This document shows, piece after piece, positions 37,075 through 51,768 of a stretch of 64,000 nucleotides of DNA. Both the position numbers and the translations under genes were made by a program. This stretch comes from Acanthacorydalis orientalis. Its lineage: Eukaryota; Arthropoda; Insecta; Megaloptera; Corydalidae. Under the pieces are notes generated by a model. The model was not told the DNA's origin and ran no database searches. It saw nothing but the letters and a program-made list of their open reading frames with translations. The stretch's first letter is position 1. Every line of letters starts with the position of its first letter. The stretch covers positions 24,047,012-24,111,011 of the forward strand of contig CM068313.1 of the NCBI GenBank assembly GCA_034766995.1, in the 5' to 3' direction.

Positions 37075-38572
37075 TATAAAAAAATAAATAAGAAATGAAA
37101 CTAAATAATTAAAATGAATAAATGTATTCGTTATTAAAAATTTCTTGGAATTCATATTTATGTGTTTCGTAGTGTGGGATGCATCGGCGAAAAGACCAAC
37201 AGGTGTCGCAGTTGGGAGCGTATTCGCGCTAGGAAATTTCGACGAATGTACAACAATAAGCAGAGCACAGTACTGTTTAACAAGGATCGGTATGACCATA
37301 ACTCCAACTCGCGTTATCGATAAGTACTCGCTTGAGCACGAACCAGATGACATCGTCTTTAACCGTCTTCACGTAAGTGTGCACGTGCAAGCACGTTAAT
37401 AAAATTAATTATTATTAAGCGCTCGCTGTTTAATTAAGTAGAAACCGTGATTTATATCTCGAGCCAACAATGAGAATGCCCTTAAATAAAATGGTAACTG
37501 CGGAATTAAAACACGAGCAACACAGTGTACTTTTATTATAAGGTACAACTAGTTCTAAACTACCGTTATTTATTCGAAAACCATTTTATTATTGCAGTAC
37601 ACTGGAGATAAATCTCAAATGAGGCGCGATACAATGTTTTGGGCTTTATGTGTGCCGGCGTCATGTTCGGAAGTCGATATATCGGAATCAGTACAGGACT
37701 ATCTCGATAATGTAGCTAATAACGATACTGTTTCGAATTTCACATACCATGTAGATATTTTACCAAGTATGTGTCAGAAAAATCAAACTGACGATCTTTT
37801 CGATGGGGTCGATGTTGCATTCGTGTAAGTAGTTAATCGAGTATTAAATCTTAAACTTGATATTAATCCAATATATTTTTAGATTGACTTTGGCTGTGTT
37901 AATATTGATTGTACTCGGAACTACCTTATGGACTATTATCAAAAAATGGGACGAAGAATCTCCTAGTAAGTCACTTTTACATACTATTTATTACACAATA
38001 ATACATGAAGTTATATATATATATATATATATATTATGAAAATATATCATTAAAAATGATATAATTTAAAAGCTCACAAAATAAAACATCTTTGGCCAAA
38101 ACTTTACCAAAACAGACGAATAACTTATATACACTGTGCGTATAAAATGATAAGTATGGATGAAAGTACTGTTGAGTATTGATATTAAAATGATTAGCAC
38201 GGACATTACAAACATTTTTTTTATATTTGTAAAAAGTATTAATGACCATAATACTGTTTCAAAATGACGAGTATAAAAACATGTACACAACTATTACACA
38301 GATCTGTTATTAAATAACAATTGAGCAGAATTGTGTCTATAACATTTACATGATATAAACACAAAAAATGTGTATATGCCATGTATAAATATACTTTAAT
38401 TGAAGTAATATGTATATTATCACAAAAGCATTTTACCTAGTGAATTGTTTTATTATTTCGTTCCATATATGAATATTAACAAGTAAACGGCATTATTTTC
38501 TATTTTTAACATTATATTCCCTTTTCAAATATCATATAGTACAGAAACAGAAAAGAATTTATAAATGACAGG

Positions 38573-38617
<45 letters not shown>

Positions 38618-38759
38618 GAAATTTGACAAGTATACATAATGAAATATTTCTAGACTCAAATAAAAATCCATGTTTGTAGTATAAGTAAACTAAAAAATAA
38701 CTATTACAAAAAATCAACATTTAATAAAAAAAATAACTTATTTCGCATCTTCTCACGTC

Positions 38760-38792
<33 letters not shown>

Positions 38793-39562
38793 ATTGAAAA
38801 GATATGTTAGAAATAAAAAGCAAATTATATATAAAAAAACAGAAAGGAATTAATTATTTCGACATTCAGTTTCATTTATTTTGATGTATAGACGTGTATA
38901 TATATATATAGTAAAAACTAAAATTATGTTCTTTCAATGTTTTAAATTTTTTCAGTGATAATTAGTATTGATTCATTAAAGAAATGTTAATTTTATCTAC
39001 ATTACTATGTAGATTCGAAATTTATTAGCTTTTATTCTCTTGCCTTAAGCATTTCAAATGACTTTTTAAGTGAAAGATGATTACACATCGTAAAGTCGGA
39101 TTCAAACACATAGAAAACTGATTAACATATTATCTTGTTATTTACTGAAACATGACTCAGTTGTATATGTATCATAATAATAAAACACATTATGTTTTAA
39201 GTATGTGAATTGTTTCACACTTAATTATCGTGTAATCAACAAAAATATGCCTATTTTTAAGGTCTACTTCTCTAACCACTCGTATGCCTTCTTTGTTTGT
39301 GAGAAACTGATAAATAACAAGTAATCAAATGTGTCGCGAAAATAAATAAAAATAATACTGAAAACATAAAAATAAAAATTATAAATGTTCGATTAAACCA
39401 ACATATTTTAGTTGATTTTTACTTTTGACTTGCAATTTGATCTAAAGCAAAAAATCGGTTTATAGTTTTAATAGTATTTGTTTACTATTATATAATTATT
39501 TATTAATAAAATCTATTTCTTATCCTCTAAAATTTGTATTTTTGGATTAAATAAATACTATT

Positions 39563-39634
<72 letters not shown>

Positions 39635-41663
39635 TATATATATATGTATGTATGTATGTATGTGTGTATGTATATGTGTATTTATGTATGTTACTTTATA
39701 AAAATATTTTCATTTATTGACAAATAATCAAAAATGATCAAGTCCTTTCTCAATATTTCACAAACGTTAACTTACATATTGAGACAGATAATTATGGTAT
39801 GTGCGTAAACAAGATTCAGAGACAACAGACTGTTGCTTAATTTGAAAACATGCCGAAGCATATTTTACAATTACTTCTTATGTTCGAGAATAAAATAACT
39901 AAGTCAAGGAAAACTTCAGTTGCCTGTGAACAACGCGAATTCTTCGTACTGCACTTTCATACTCTTACATGTTTTACGTACAGATAGTTCAAAAAACATT
40001 GATTTAATAAGAGAAATGCATTACACAATGATGGCATGAACTGCAACAACATGATTATATTATAAAATAAAAATCATTCTTGAACGAAATTTTTTTAACT
40101 TGTATAAAAAATATTTTTTTTATTTGATAACAAATAAATCTATGATAAAAATCTCTTCTCGTTCTTACTTACAATATTAAGTAATTGTTTTGTTACAGAA
40201 TCACAAGTTGAGAAGATAATATTTTCAATTTCGTTACATAAGAACATGACCGATTTATTTAGTGATCCGAAAAAGGGACCCGTAGCTTATTTAAGTTCGC
40301 TATGGGGTATACGTTTCGTTTGTATTTCTATTATTATTGTATACCATCGAGCTTTAACACTCATCGCCGGTCCTGTTGTTGATTACAACGTTGTCAGTAG
40401 TCTCACAAGAAACTGGTGGCTTGTACCATTTTTCCACGGAGATCTCATCGTCGATTCATTCTTCTTTATTAGTGGTCTTATGGCTTCACATTGGCTGCTA
40501 ACGGCCTTTGAAAAAAAGTTTCACAATCCTGTCATGATCATCTTCTTAAGATATATGAGGTATTTTTTTTATTTCAGTGGAAATGTTTCAATAATATAAT
40601 AATATTTTAAGCGTATAATTATAATTTTGATAATGATATCTCTATTGTCGTGTGCTTTTTTATAGATTAACGCCAATATACGCTTTCGTTTTATTCTTCT
40701 ACGCAAGTATATATTATAGAATCGGATCCGGACCTCTATGGGAATTCGTTATCGGAGCTGAAAGAGAAACATGTCGAAAAAGTTGGTGGACTAATTTACT
40801 CTATATTAATAATTATGTCAATGATGACAGTATGGTAATTTTTCATTTTTATATCAAAGCATTTACTTCTTATTCTCATACTTAGAAAGAGTGTATAAGT
40901 TTTATTTCATATTTCAGTGCATGTTCCATTCATGGTATCTGTCATGCGATACTCATTACTTTATAATAGCAACACTTATATTACCACCTCTAGTAAGACG
41001 AGCTCCTAGAGCTATTATTCCAACATTGTCCTTACTGCTCATTGCAAGTATTGCAGCTCCGTTCGCTGTTACAATTATCGATAACAAACCTCCTCTTCTC
41101 CACTACTATAGCGAGTAAGTACTCTATTTTTATATATTTGCATAACTCATTATATATGTGTATAAATATATATATACACACAGAAACATCTCAAGCTATC
41201 TATTTCCCACAGACTGGAATATAATTTAATTTATTTTGAAAAATTTCATTAATGAAAAGAATAAGATGTTATTTTTAAGACAACCATTATATTTCTATTT
41301 ATGACAATTTAGTTTATCTTTTATTTTAATGTTTATCTTTGTATCACATTCAGGTTCTTTATTATTAAGAAATTTTGTACATAAATTCAAGTACACATTC
41401 ACAATACACAAATTTCAATCATAAATGCAGACACTGTATGTTAACTTTATTCTGTTTTGATTCACATTTTATTTATTTATAGTTTCTTATTTGACCCTCG
41501 CGGCCACGATATATTCAGAAGTATTTACACTAAAACTCATACAAGAGCAAGTCCATATGTCGCAGGATTAATTGTTGGTTACCTTTTCTACAAAAAAAGC
41601 AACTCTACATTTAAAATATCCACAGTAAGTTCTAAATTTTATTTAGATACATTCATTTATTCA

Positions 41664-41720
<57 letters not shown>

Positions 41721-43141
41721 GATAAAAAATAATTTGAATTTTTCTCAACGTACGAAATGAAGTCTTTTTCTTAAGAAAATAGTAAATTATATCTATCATA
41801 TCTACAAAATCGGTAGATAAAATGAATAAAGTATATAATTTTATAGAATAGTCATTATTTTTATCTATATTTTATGAACAAATATATATTTGTAGTTAGC
41901 AACGATATATTTTATATCCATGGTAAACTAAACTTATTTTCGTTAACGTATTTTCTTATAGATAAGTAATATTTTATTTTGAATAAAACATCATACAGGT
42001 AGAAAAAAAGAAAAATAAATTAACAGCTTATTAATTGACTGGTTTTTCTTATTTCCAGCTGTGGTCAATTGTTCTCACAGGATTTGGATTCATCGTGATG
42101 GCAGTAGTCGGTTACAGTGCAGGAATTTTTTCACGGGATGATGTAGGTGTCGGAACAGTCGGTGGAGCAGCATATGCAGCTTTCAATCGGCCATTATGGT
42201 GTATTGGTTCAGGGTCTGTTTTTGCGGCTCTTTGTTTTGGAAACGTCCGTAAGTACACAGTTTTTTATACTTAATTAGAAATACACTGTATATATTGTGA
42301 CTTATTGAATAAATTATATAAAATCGTTCCATTAAATTTTTTTTTTTATTTTAGCATTCATTGCATTATTTTTAAGTTGGAGGCCTACAGCCGTTTTGGG
42401 AAAACTTTCATACGCTGCTTACATTTCACATATGTTTTTCCAAATCAAATATTTAAGTGAAACAAGAAATCCAAAATTAATGAATGTATCTGAAATAGTA
42501 AGTTTTGTTGATAAAAATATTTGAAGTAAATATTAAATAAGGCTATTATACAAGAAACATTCCAGTTGTTTCCGCATTTGTATATAATTTGATTGGTGTT
42601 TAACAAATCGCGTTGTTCCCAAGTTCATCAAATATTTAAAATATTTTTTTTTCATAAAAGAAAAAAACATTTAATTTATTTACTACCATTAAAAATAATA
42701 TTAATCTTGTATCTTGAATACATTTTTTATTTTTTACTACAAATTCTTGCCGAAGTTAAATATCTTATAAAATAATAACAACAAAAAATTATCTTGACAT
42801 TAAATAACGCGCAAATTTCTTTTATAGGTATGAGTAAACATTTATTGAATTTTTTATATGATTTTAAAATACTTCGTCAATTTCTTTCATGTTTAAAAAT
42901 GTTTTATTTTTAATTTTTAAAAAAATATATACATTTTCTCTGTTATTTCCAGGTCCATCTAGGTATTGGTGATGTTCTTATCGCTTATATGGTCTCATTT
43001 TTCTTATTCATCTTATTAGAAGGACCTGTACGTAACGTTTTAAAAGAAATTCTAGCACCAACACCGAAACAAAAAGATCAGAACTGCAACGAAGTGTTCA
43101 CAATTGAAAATAGTATATATCGGAAGAAAGACATTAATTAA
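33036..43141 (+). CDS. nrf-6: nrf-6-like acyltransferase-3 membrane protein
   Basis: Eleven coding exons: 33036-33261, 37173-37372, 37598-37824, 37883-37965, 40199-40559, 40666-40834, 40918-41114, 41483-41624, 42059-42248, 42355-42497, 42953-43141. All introns are GT..AG, the phases agree, and the total is 2127 nt or 708 residues plus stop. Residues 1-25 are a signal peptide. About 40-220 is the Cys-rich NRF domain, containing [18 protein letters not shown] and [11 protein letters not shown] membrane helix follows ([14 protein letters not shown]). The rest is the multi-pass acyltransferase-3 domain, with [16 protein letters not shown] (conserved His295), [31 protein letters not shown] and [12 protein letters not shown]. 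The family's namesake in C. elegans is linked to fluoxetine response and yolk or lipid handling. The substrate here is unknown. Intron 1 (3.9 kb) and intron 4 (2.2 kb) are the longest. The gene appears intact. Confidence 0.97.
34465..34890. repeat. Tandem duplication bounded by TA arrays, in intron 1
   Basis: An 89-bp unique sequence at 34528-34616 recurs almost unchanged at 34675-34760. Each copy runs from gattta.gaatctataattc to cttgccata. Each is preceded by a long (TA)n array, and the second is followed by a palindromic (CA)n(TA)n(TG)n array (about 34761-34889). Unequal exchange or slippage between TA arrays would explain it. Confidence 0.9.
37021..37072. repeat. (CA)n(TA)n microsatellite near an exon
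   Basis: A CA run then a TA run, ending about 100 bases before the acceptor of nrf-6 exon 2. The open frames on both strands through it are repeat artefacts. Confidence 0.95.
38578..38793. repeat. TA array and (TC)n(TA)n array in intron 4
   Basis: A (TA)n run at about 38578-38614, then a (TC)n(TA)n run at about 38758-38793, both within nrf-6 intron 4. Confidence 0.9.
39568..39690. repeat. (TA)n/(TATG)n microsatellite in intron 4
   Basis: A TA run of about 60 bases passes into TATG and TGTATG repeats. Confidence 0.95.
41667..41718. repeat. (TA)n microsatellite in intron 8
   Basis: A TA run starting about 40 bases after the donor of exon 8 of the nrf-6-like gene. Confidence 0.95.
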
Positions 43142-43477
43142 ATATGTAAATATTCATGAATAATTATACCTGTATAAATGTATAAATTTAGACAAGTAAT
43201 CTTATTTCATATAATTAGAAAAATGTGATAAAACAAATTCAGTTTCCACTTCAATAGATAATTCAAAGTCTATTTATGTGTTTAAAGAAATGAATATTTT
43301 TCATCAAGAAAAGGTAACTGTTTTCCAATTTGATGTGAAAGTTAACTTTTCTGTAGATGTAACATTTTTAAACAGTTTTTTTTAAAAAAATATGTGAATA
43401 TCTGATTGTCGTTACTCTTTTGAATACATTTTAAAAACTCTTATTTCTTTGATTATTTTTATTTTTTAATGGATTTT

Positions 43478-43501
43478 AATAAAAATACATACCAATAATA
43501 A

Positions 43502-43502
<1 letters not shown>
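43478..43502 (+). terminator. Poly(A) signals of the nrf-6-like gene
   Basis: Two aataaa hexamers (43478-43483 and 43497-43502) lie about 340-360 bases after the stop codon, just before a TA array at about 43506-43534. Confidence 0.4.
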
Positions 43503-43534
<32 letters not shown>

Positions 43535-43537
<3 letters not shown>

Positions 43538-44268
43538 TAAAACAGACTTTTACTAAAATTAAAACAAATCAACAACTACAATCTCTCGTCTCTGCTAAGA
43601 ACAGTAAACAAGAAATATTACACCATTTTACATTAAAAAATATTACGTAACGACTTGTTTTACCTATCTACATTACTTTAGATTATAAAGTATCTAAACA
43701 AAAGTGGCACAATAAAAATCAAGTAACATGTTTAGTTTAAGAAATATTATCTAAAATTGTTGAAATTTTAAATAATATTCTTTAAATAACTTAAGTTGTT
43801 TCTAGGTCACACATAAATCTATTTTGGTAAGAGTTTGAAGAAACAAGTCATTTCAAAACATCTATGAATGAACTCAATATAATATTATTTCATATTTTTC
43901 CAGCTAAGAATACTTTAAAAATATTATTTTTATATGCTATAAAATATGAATTCATAAATTATCTTATAAAAAACATTCAAACTCTAAATCACCTAAAAAT
44001 ATGTCAAGGTATTCATAAATTATATAAAAAATTGTCAGATTATCAAAGTATTTTAAAATGAAGTATAACAAAAATAATAAAGAAAGATATCATTTCTATT
44101 AAATAACGTTTTTTTTGTACAAACGATTTATAAAATTCGTTTTTAATAAATTAATAATTACTTTTGTAAAGTAATTAGTTATAGCATTAGAGGTAAATCC
44201 ATATAACATTTTAAATATCCATAATTGTAGAATTTATCTGATAATTATATTTAATAGTCACTTAATGA

Positions 44269-44333
<65 letters not shown>

Positions 44334-47300
44334 ATGAAAGTTTCCTTAAAGCAAATAACAATTATATTGAATATCATAAACATTTGACTGTAAATAATAA
44401 TATTAAATAACGTTAAGCACGTGTATTGCTCAATATGTAGTAAAGAAAGTAAAAAACACACTGACTGAATTAAAATTTTATTATAAGGTCGAGGTTACAC
44501 TAATCAAAAGTGGTGTCAACATCATCAAAAAAATCAAATAATTAATACATTCCAAATGTCGATTAAGTAATAATAAAAAGTTCTTGTTATTTTTTCGACA
44601 ATTTCTCTTTCTTAGAAATTGATTAGATTCTATGAAAATGTTTGTATCACTTTTATGATTATGATAATGTAAACAATGTTTATTTTAAGAACTGTGTAAT
44701 TCACCATTTTAATGAAATAAACTTGTGATTATAAACATTAATATTCATTGCCATCAATTAAAAAAAAATACATTTACATTAAAAATATATCATTTAGAAA
44801 CAATCCTATCAATGTTTTTTAATTACAACAGGAAGAAATTGTTACCAAATATATTATAATATAGATGTACGTTGTATTATTTTTATATTTTTATAATTTA
44901 CTTTTAGCTTTAAATGATGGAGTATATGTGTTCTCTTTTTAAGTATGTATATTTTATAGTTTATAATTTTTTAATTTTATTTAATTAAAATTTCTTCATA
45001 AATTTAAACTAACTAATTTCTAATATGATATTCCTCTTTACTTTTCAGCAAAAAAACTATTATGAAGATTATAAATCATTAGTCACTATTTTCATATAAT
45101 CATAATAATTTTTTATAATATAAATTTCGATAATATATGAAAAATGCTTAAAAAATTAAAAAGATATTTTAAAGACAGATACAAAAAGAGTATATTATAT
45201 ATATATATAAAAAGAAATTTATAAATAATTATGTAACATAATAACATGTGTATATGGTAAAATATTAATCAAGTGTCAAAATGCAACCGTAAAGTATAAA
45301 TTGAATAATTTGTAACCAAACAACCTTGTATCAAAAAAATTGCACAACTTTCACCTTGACTCTATTTTGTATAAGAAAAAAATACTGTTGGACCAGTATT
45401 AAAAGTATAAAATCAACCAAATGGACCAACAATTTCAGTAATAATAGCATGATCGAATCTCATTTTAGAAAGTTTGTAAATTTTGATGCGTGATCATTTA
45501 CAAATCATTTTCATTTTCTCAACGAATCGTTAATCAAAAGGTCATCTAAATAAATCTTACGACAAACTTTTTTTGATATTTCTAAGCATTGACAATAATA
45601 ATATTCTGTTATATACAGGTTAAACTCGCTCATAAACTTTGTATTATTTTCACAAACTTTTTGTTACAAAAGTAGACCATATTAAATACTGATCGCTTCA
45701 TGAATGAATTTTGATTTTCATAATAATACTTATACAGACTATCTACTAAAAATCGGTATTTTAATACAGTCATTAATAGTTATTTTCTTTAATTAATAAA
45801 TATTTTATTTAAAAAAATACAAACGCTGTAAAACGTATACTGTAAGAAACAACAATTTTAAACAACAGCAAATTGCTTAAAATGACGTTAACGGCTGCAA
45901 TAAAAAATAATTTATGATACAAAATAAACATATAAGTGCAAGTGTTTAATGTATTGAAAATATCCTTTATAAACCTAATATATGATCATAAAATTATCTG
46001 TATCTAAATAAATCTCGGCAGAATTCATGTATGTTAAAGTATCTTTAACATACTTTCATTTAAAGAAGTTCAATTAAGTTATGTAAAATGTATGCAAGTT
46101 ATGCAACAAACTACAAGTCTGTGCACCTTTATAACGCTAACATATATTTATTAAAATATGTATTGCAAGACATATTTATTGAAATAAATTACCAAATAAT
46201 AAATTCAATGTAAATTAAAAACTAAAATTAAATTATTAAAATTAGTATTATACTACATCATTTAAAATTAGTATAAAAAATAAACAAATTTTAAATCTTA
46301 GACAAGATTAGTTTTTTTAAGACGACACCAAATTAATCTACAATACATTTCAGATATTCTTAATTAATTACTCCTTTTAGAATTGATTTAATCAAAAAAC
46401 TAATCATTATTCGAGTGATAAATAAGAAGGGAATGAAAATTCACTTGTGAAGGTAAATTTAACCACAGCTGTACAAACTATAATTTGCATACATGTTAAT
46501 GAAAAAATATAATTTAACTAACAGCTTACTGAATGAACTCATTATTATAATTATTTAATTGTTAAACCATGAATTTAAAAAAATGTATGAAATACTAAAA
46601 AGTGTCACAATTTTTTTCTTTCACACATAAATGCTCACTCGTCATAAAGTAAATGTTTTGATCGAAATGTTTAATAATTGATTATTACATATGAGAATTC
46701 GATAGCGATGCCACCATATTCAGAACGCTGAAGTACAGAGACAACATAGTAAATATTCAGAAAGAGATTAAGATCAATAAAAAATGCTTTTTAATTTTTT
46801 TAATCTAATCTAAAAATTGTGTAATTTTAATATACGTATACTAACATTTTATGAAGAATACATAAAATAAATAATAAATAATCGAATAAAGAAATTAATG
46901 TCCCAATAAATTACTTGAGAAGTATATAAAGTATACCGACAGTTCATTAGCATTAAACGATTGCATCATGATATTACAAAACAATGTAGTAATAATAACG
47001 CTGCGAGTTAATTATATTCTTTGATAAAATAATTGAATCTATATGTTATTCATAATTGTTAACATTCACACATTAATACTACAAATTATCAATGTCGAAA
47101 TTCTTCAAATTACCACGACCTTCTCCAAAATAAATAATATTGTACTAATGAGGAAGAAACGGATCGACAGCCTCTATGGAACAACAAGAGAGCGTGACAT
47201 ATAATAAGAAGTAGATATGAAACAAGGTTAACGGAACAGTGAAAGTTAAAAAATAAGTTATAAGCACAAAAGTATACATCTTATTTCATTTTGCACTTAT

Positions 47301-47417
47301 TTTTCACTTTCGATGTGTGACATACCTCAGACAAGTACATTTCACGCACAATCTAATTAATTTAATTAATTAAAAGAAAAAAATAATTAAGTAATCACCG
47401 AAGGTCTAGGATAATTG

Positions 47418-47466
<49 letters not shown>

Positions 47467-47689
47467 TGTATGTGTGTGTGTTATTATCTAATTATACATT
47501 TAAACTGTATAATTATGAAGTTTATAAAATATATTTTACCAAAAAATAACGATATTTTTTATAGTACAAATATATTTAAATTCTTACTACACGCCATAAT
47601 TAAATTACAATTGCAATTAAACTAGTACTTAACACATTATAATCAGAAAACATAAAATTAAATTTTTGAAGTTTTGATGAAATGTGGTT
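43535..47689. other. AT-rich intergenic sequence
   Basis: No gene is supported. A 65-codon plus frame at 43864-44061 is Ile/Leu/Lys/Asn-rich and chance-like. (TA)n arrays lie at about 44272-44329 and 47422-47465. A TATA-like element near 46923 is followed by a short hydrophobic frame from 46969, but nothing else supports a gene there. Confidence 0.55.
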
Positions 47690-48795
47690 CATGTAAAATT
47701 ACGGATTCAAGAAGCTCGTCGCAAAAATGAAAACATTTAAGGGCAACAATTTATAATTCGGTACTATTATACTTAACGCATTTTTTCCACATATTTGAAG
47801 TATTTGGACATCTTTTGTTTTGCCATCATGGTACTGATGGCCGTACCTGGGGATGCAAGACACATACAACAGCCTTTTCCGTATGTTAATTTGTGATGTG
47901 TTTATCATTTATTGTTAATCTTCTCAGACATCTGGGAAAATTTTCAAAAAACTCAGATGAATCTTATTACAAAATCCACCACCCTACGAACATACCCTTC
48001 CCCTTGATGCCCGTCTAAAATATCCTGGTTCGACGTCGACGTGATACCGTCGATAAAGTTAGTCGCGATTCCGTGAAATAGTACGGCTGCACAAACTTGT
48101 TTTTCCGGGGATGTTTTCCGACACGATTAGATAGTGGAATGATCTTCGCAGCTGGCATCCTCTCGATCAGTGGATTGCCGAGAAGCTTTCTAATGTAAAA
48201 TTTTCAGCTTCTATAGTTAATGAATTCGGCAACCGTACATATTTCCTCTTCTTCGCGAAGTGCTGACGTAGCATTTTGGTTTATTTGTTCAATGCCATCT
48301 TCAGACAATTGTTTTGAACTCTTTATAATAAATGTATGTTTGTTTTAGAGGTATGTCGCCAAATTGGAGAAGCGTACGTCATGGTCGGTCTGATCGCCAT
48401 TTTGTATAATGTTAATTTATTTTGTTTCTTCACACCACCATGTCTGGCCATAAATGGATATAGTTGCGCCAACGCGACATTCGATTTCTTGTGTGCACTT
48501 TTAACATGAACGTTATATGTTAATTTTCTGTCAATGTGCACGCCTAGATATTTAACTGTTTCCCTCGAGGAGATTTTGACAACATCTATATTAAAAAGCC
48601 CTGAGTTCTTCTTCCATCTTCTAGAGAAGAAGATGCCTTCAGTTTTTGCCGCGTTAATCTTTATTTTCCATGTTTGTAAATACGCAGTAAATGTGTCAAA
48701 CGCGCCTTGGAGCAATGTCCTGGTATTTTTAATGGTTCGTCCGGTGGTGAAGATGGCAGTGTCAACGGCGAACAACGCCAAGTCAAATACATAAC
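47690..48795 (-). mobile_element. Jockey-like non-LTR retrotransposon fragment
   Basis: On the minus strand a 152-codon frame (48781-48323) reads LALFAVDTAIF, then a long spacer with KIKINAAKTEGIFFSRR, then VKYLGVHIDRKLTYNVHVKS, then LYKMAIRPTMTYASPIWRHTSK. This order is the C-terminal half of a Jockey-type reverse transcriptase (A-D-D box, K.E.I.F, KYLGV.LD..L, LY...IRP...Y..P.W). The first Asp of the A-D-D catalytic box is now Val. Downstream, continuing frames with stops can be followed to about 47700. The 5' part of the element is missing (5' truncation), and I see no clear poly(A) tail. Confidence 0.8.
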
Positions 48796-49540
48796 ACCAT
48801 CTACTTCTTCAATTTATACTATCTAGTTATGGTACAAACTACCCCAAATAGATTTTCTTAAACAATAATAATATCAAAATGAGTCAAGTCAAATTTTTAT
48901 GACTGTATTCTTTTATAGCTTCAATTAAATATTATTGAAAAACATAAATTTAAAAATGATCTCTAGGTTGCAATACATCATCTAAGATGCAGTTTATAAT
49001 ATTTTTTTTCTAAAACGACAAGTAAGTTTTGTAAGTAATGAATTTGAGAGATTTCCACCGATGTACAATTATAAGGTATAATATTTTTTGTCCAGACTTT
49101 TCGAGATTCGGCACTAACTAATATTGAAACGGAATACTAACTAACTAATAACTACACATTAAAAGTGTAGACAAAATTAAAAATATAATTTAAAGTGCAA
49201 ACTTTGACCAAAAGTGCAATGTATACATATGTGAATATATACATACGTGCATGTACGTAATAAGCTTTTCAATCCTATTTAATTAAAACTCGATACTAGG
49301 GAATGTAATTTTAAAATTCCAGTACGTAACGGATGTTCCATGTAAAAAAAACGTACAAGCGTGACCGTTGAGAATTAAATCAAAAATTAATATCAAGGAA
49401 ATTGGTACATAGTCCTTCAAATGTAAATCACTGATCCACGATAATTAAAAATGTACTGAAATAATTCGCAATTCCATGAAAAAAAATTTATAAATGGTTT
49501 CGAGTTATATTTCCCTATTTTCCGCTTACCGGCAGTCAGC

Positions 49541-49730
49541 TTGAATGATTGGCCACCACATGATTTGATTTACCGTCGAGTGACGACAGCATTCAATACG
49601 ATAGCATGCAATTCATATTTTACAGAGCAGAAAATTGAATTTAACTTTATGGATTCAATATCGAAGCACTTCGACAGTCTCTCTGGTTATATTGAAGAAA
49701 ACTGTGAAATATCTTGGGTTACAATACATT
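49541..49730 (+). other. Open coding-like segment, unidentified
   Basis: About 63 codons stay open in a GC-richer patch. They read NDWPPHDLIYRRVTTAFNTI, later a SGYIEENCEISW block, then run into a TA array. No ATG opens the frame. A GGCAG acceptor-like site lies at about 49529-49533. The ending resembles the GGYIE tail of some IS630-type transposases, so a decayed transposase end is one possibility. The assignment is weak. Confidence 0.25.
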
Positions 49731-49733
49731 TTG

Positions 49734-49790
<57 letters not shown>

Positions 49791-51061
49791 TATTTATATT
49801 TTATTACATACGGATATGGTAGAATATCTGTGAATGAATGTATCTTATACAGTGACAGTAATAACATATACATGAAAAGAAGGTTTTTTTATATTTAAAA
49901 AAGTAAATAACATTTTAAGGTTATATATATATATATATGTAAATATGTTCCGTACTAACCCCCGTGAATCTACCGTTGTGTAGAAACTTGTAAATTGTAA
50001 AACTTCAGTGATTTATATTAATTACTGTAACTATATAATATCACAAATATAAATTATTCATAAGGAATTAAATAATGTACTTCCCTGTTTCTATCATTGT
50101 TAATATTAATAAAAAAATATACATTTATTAACAAAAATTAATTATTTAACCTTGTTTATATATCTTGGAACCATATTAAAAAAAAATATTTAAAAGGTAA
50201 CTTCGATAAAAGTAATACAAGAAACAGTTAATTTTTATTAGAAAGTATATTTCATTGCCTGCATTTTTTTAACATTTTCTTGTTTTTAATGGGAATGGTT
50301 ACTATTCAAATCGTATAAACAGTCTCTATTCATAACTGAATTCGAAGGTTTCAACAAATCGTATATTGTATTTTAAATTTTAAACTATTTTTTTTTTAAA
50401 TAGAAATAAAATCAAATATAACCAAGTTATATCAAATGGACAACGAAAATTTTTTAACAACAATTTACAGATCTAATCTTTAAAACTGAGATTTATACTC
50501 TAAAATAAATGAAAATTATTACTATAATACAAACAGTATAACAAATATAAATATTATATTATAAAAAGCAATATTTTTGATTAGATGGAAAATGATCGGA
50601 AATACATTTAATTTGTTATACTTCTTTATAAAGTACCCGCTGTCTTCAATTCCGATAATTTGAAGTATTCATTCCAGTTCATTTCACAATATATCACGTC
50701 GCTTCATTTTTTTAGATTTTAAATATTTATTTATATACACCACTTGCCAAAAAAGTAAAATTGATTAAATTTTAACTCTACACCTTTGTATTAGATTGAA
50801 TTGTAATTAAAATCATCAATATTGACACAAAAACTCGGTTCAACGATATATACTCTTTTCATTATATTAAATATATCCATATTTATCAACAACAAGTCAT
50901 TTAAATGTTATTATAACTATCAAGAAAGGAGTTAATATGTTTAAAAATAACAAACAAACATTTTCTCATCTCTAGCAATTCAAAACACATTTATCAAACA
51001 GCTTAATAAGTGAATATTTTGAAAATTCCATAGCAAATTGGTAAATTATTTATTTACCATA

Positions 51062-51097
<36 letters not shown>

Positions 51098-51768
51098 TGT
51101 ATATGTATATATATAAAGAGAGAGAGAGAGAACATATTTTATTTTAATCTGCATAAAAATACACATTTTATTAATTATTTTTATATAATATTTTTGTACG
51201 TAGCTTTATAATAAAGTTGTTAAAATACTTAATACTTTCACAAACGATTTAATACTTCAAAACATTACAAATGTTTCAGTATCAAAATGTTTAATAATTA
51301 CCTGTTTTTAATTTTTATTGTATATACACATTTTGTTATCATTGCTATCATAGTTAAAAATCTATATCGGCAAATAAAACACCACAGTAACAAAATATTA
51401 TTTACTTAATACATTTTCAAATGAATAAAAGACAACATAAAAAAATAATGTGCAACCCAATCAAAAAAAAACTTACTATTTTTTAAACACAAATTAAAAA
51501 TGTCTCTTATAACAAGATAAATACAAAAAAAATAATACAAAATGAAAATAATTTATTCATTTCCTTTTATCTTTTATTTACTGGTTAATTCATAAAAAAA
51601 TGAAACCTATTGCACTTATTAACCTACTACCAAACAGAAACTAATAATAACTCTACATTATTATGATCTTTGATAGAAGTCATACCCTTTCATTATTCAT
51701 ACATCAAGTGTATGACACGTTAAAGTTATAATTATATACATAAGGGTGCGATTTAAAGTTTCTCTGTG

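Noticed and set aside
43864..44061. 65-codon ATG frame after the nrf-6-like gene
   Set aside because: Composition is Ile/Leu/Lys/Asn-rich as expected for chance frames, with no domain or regulatory signals.
46923..47030. Small secreted-peptide gene with TATA box and hydrophobic start
   Set aside because: The frame ends after about 18 codons, the TATA-to-start spacing is off, and TATA-like strings are common in this composition.
50736..50756. Tc1-type transposon end tacaccacttgcc
   Set aside because: No inverted partner found within several kilobases.
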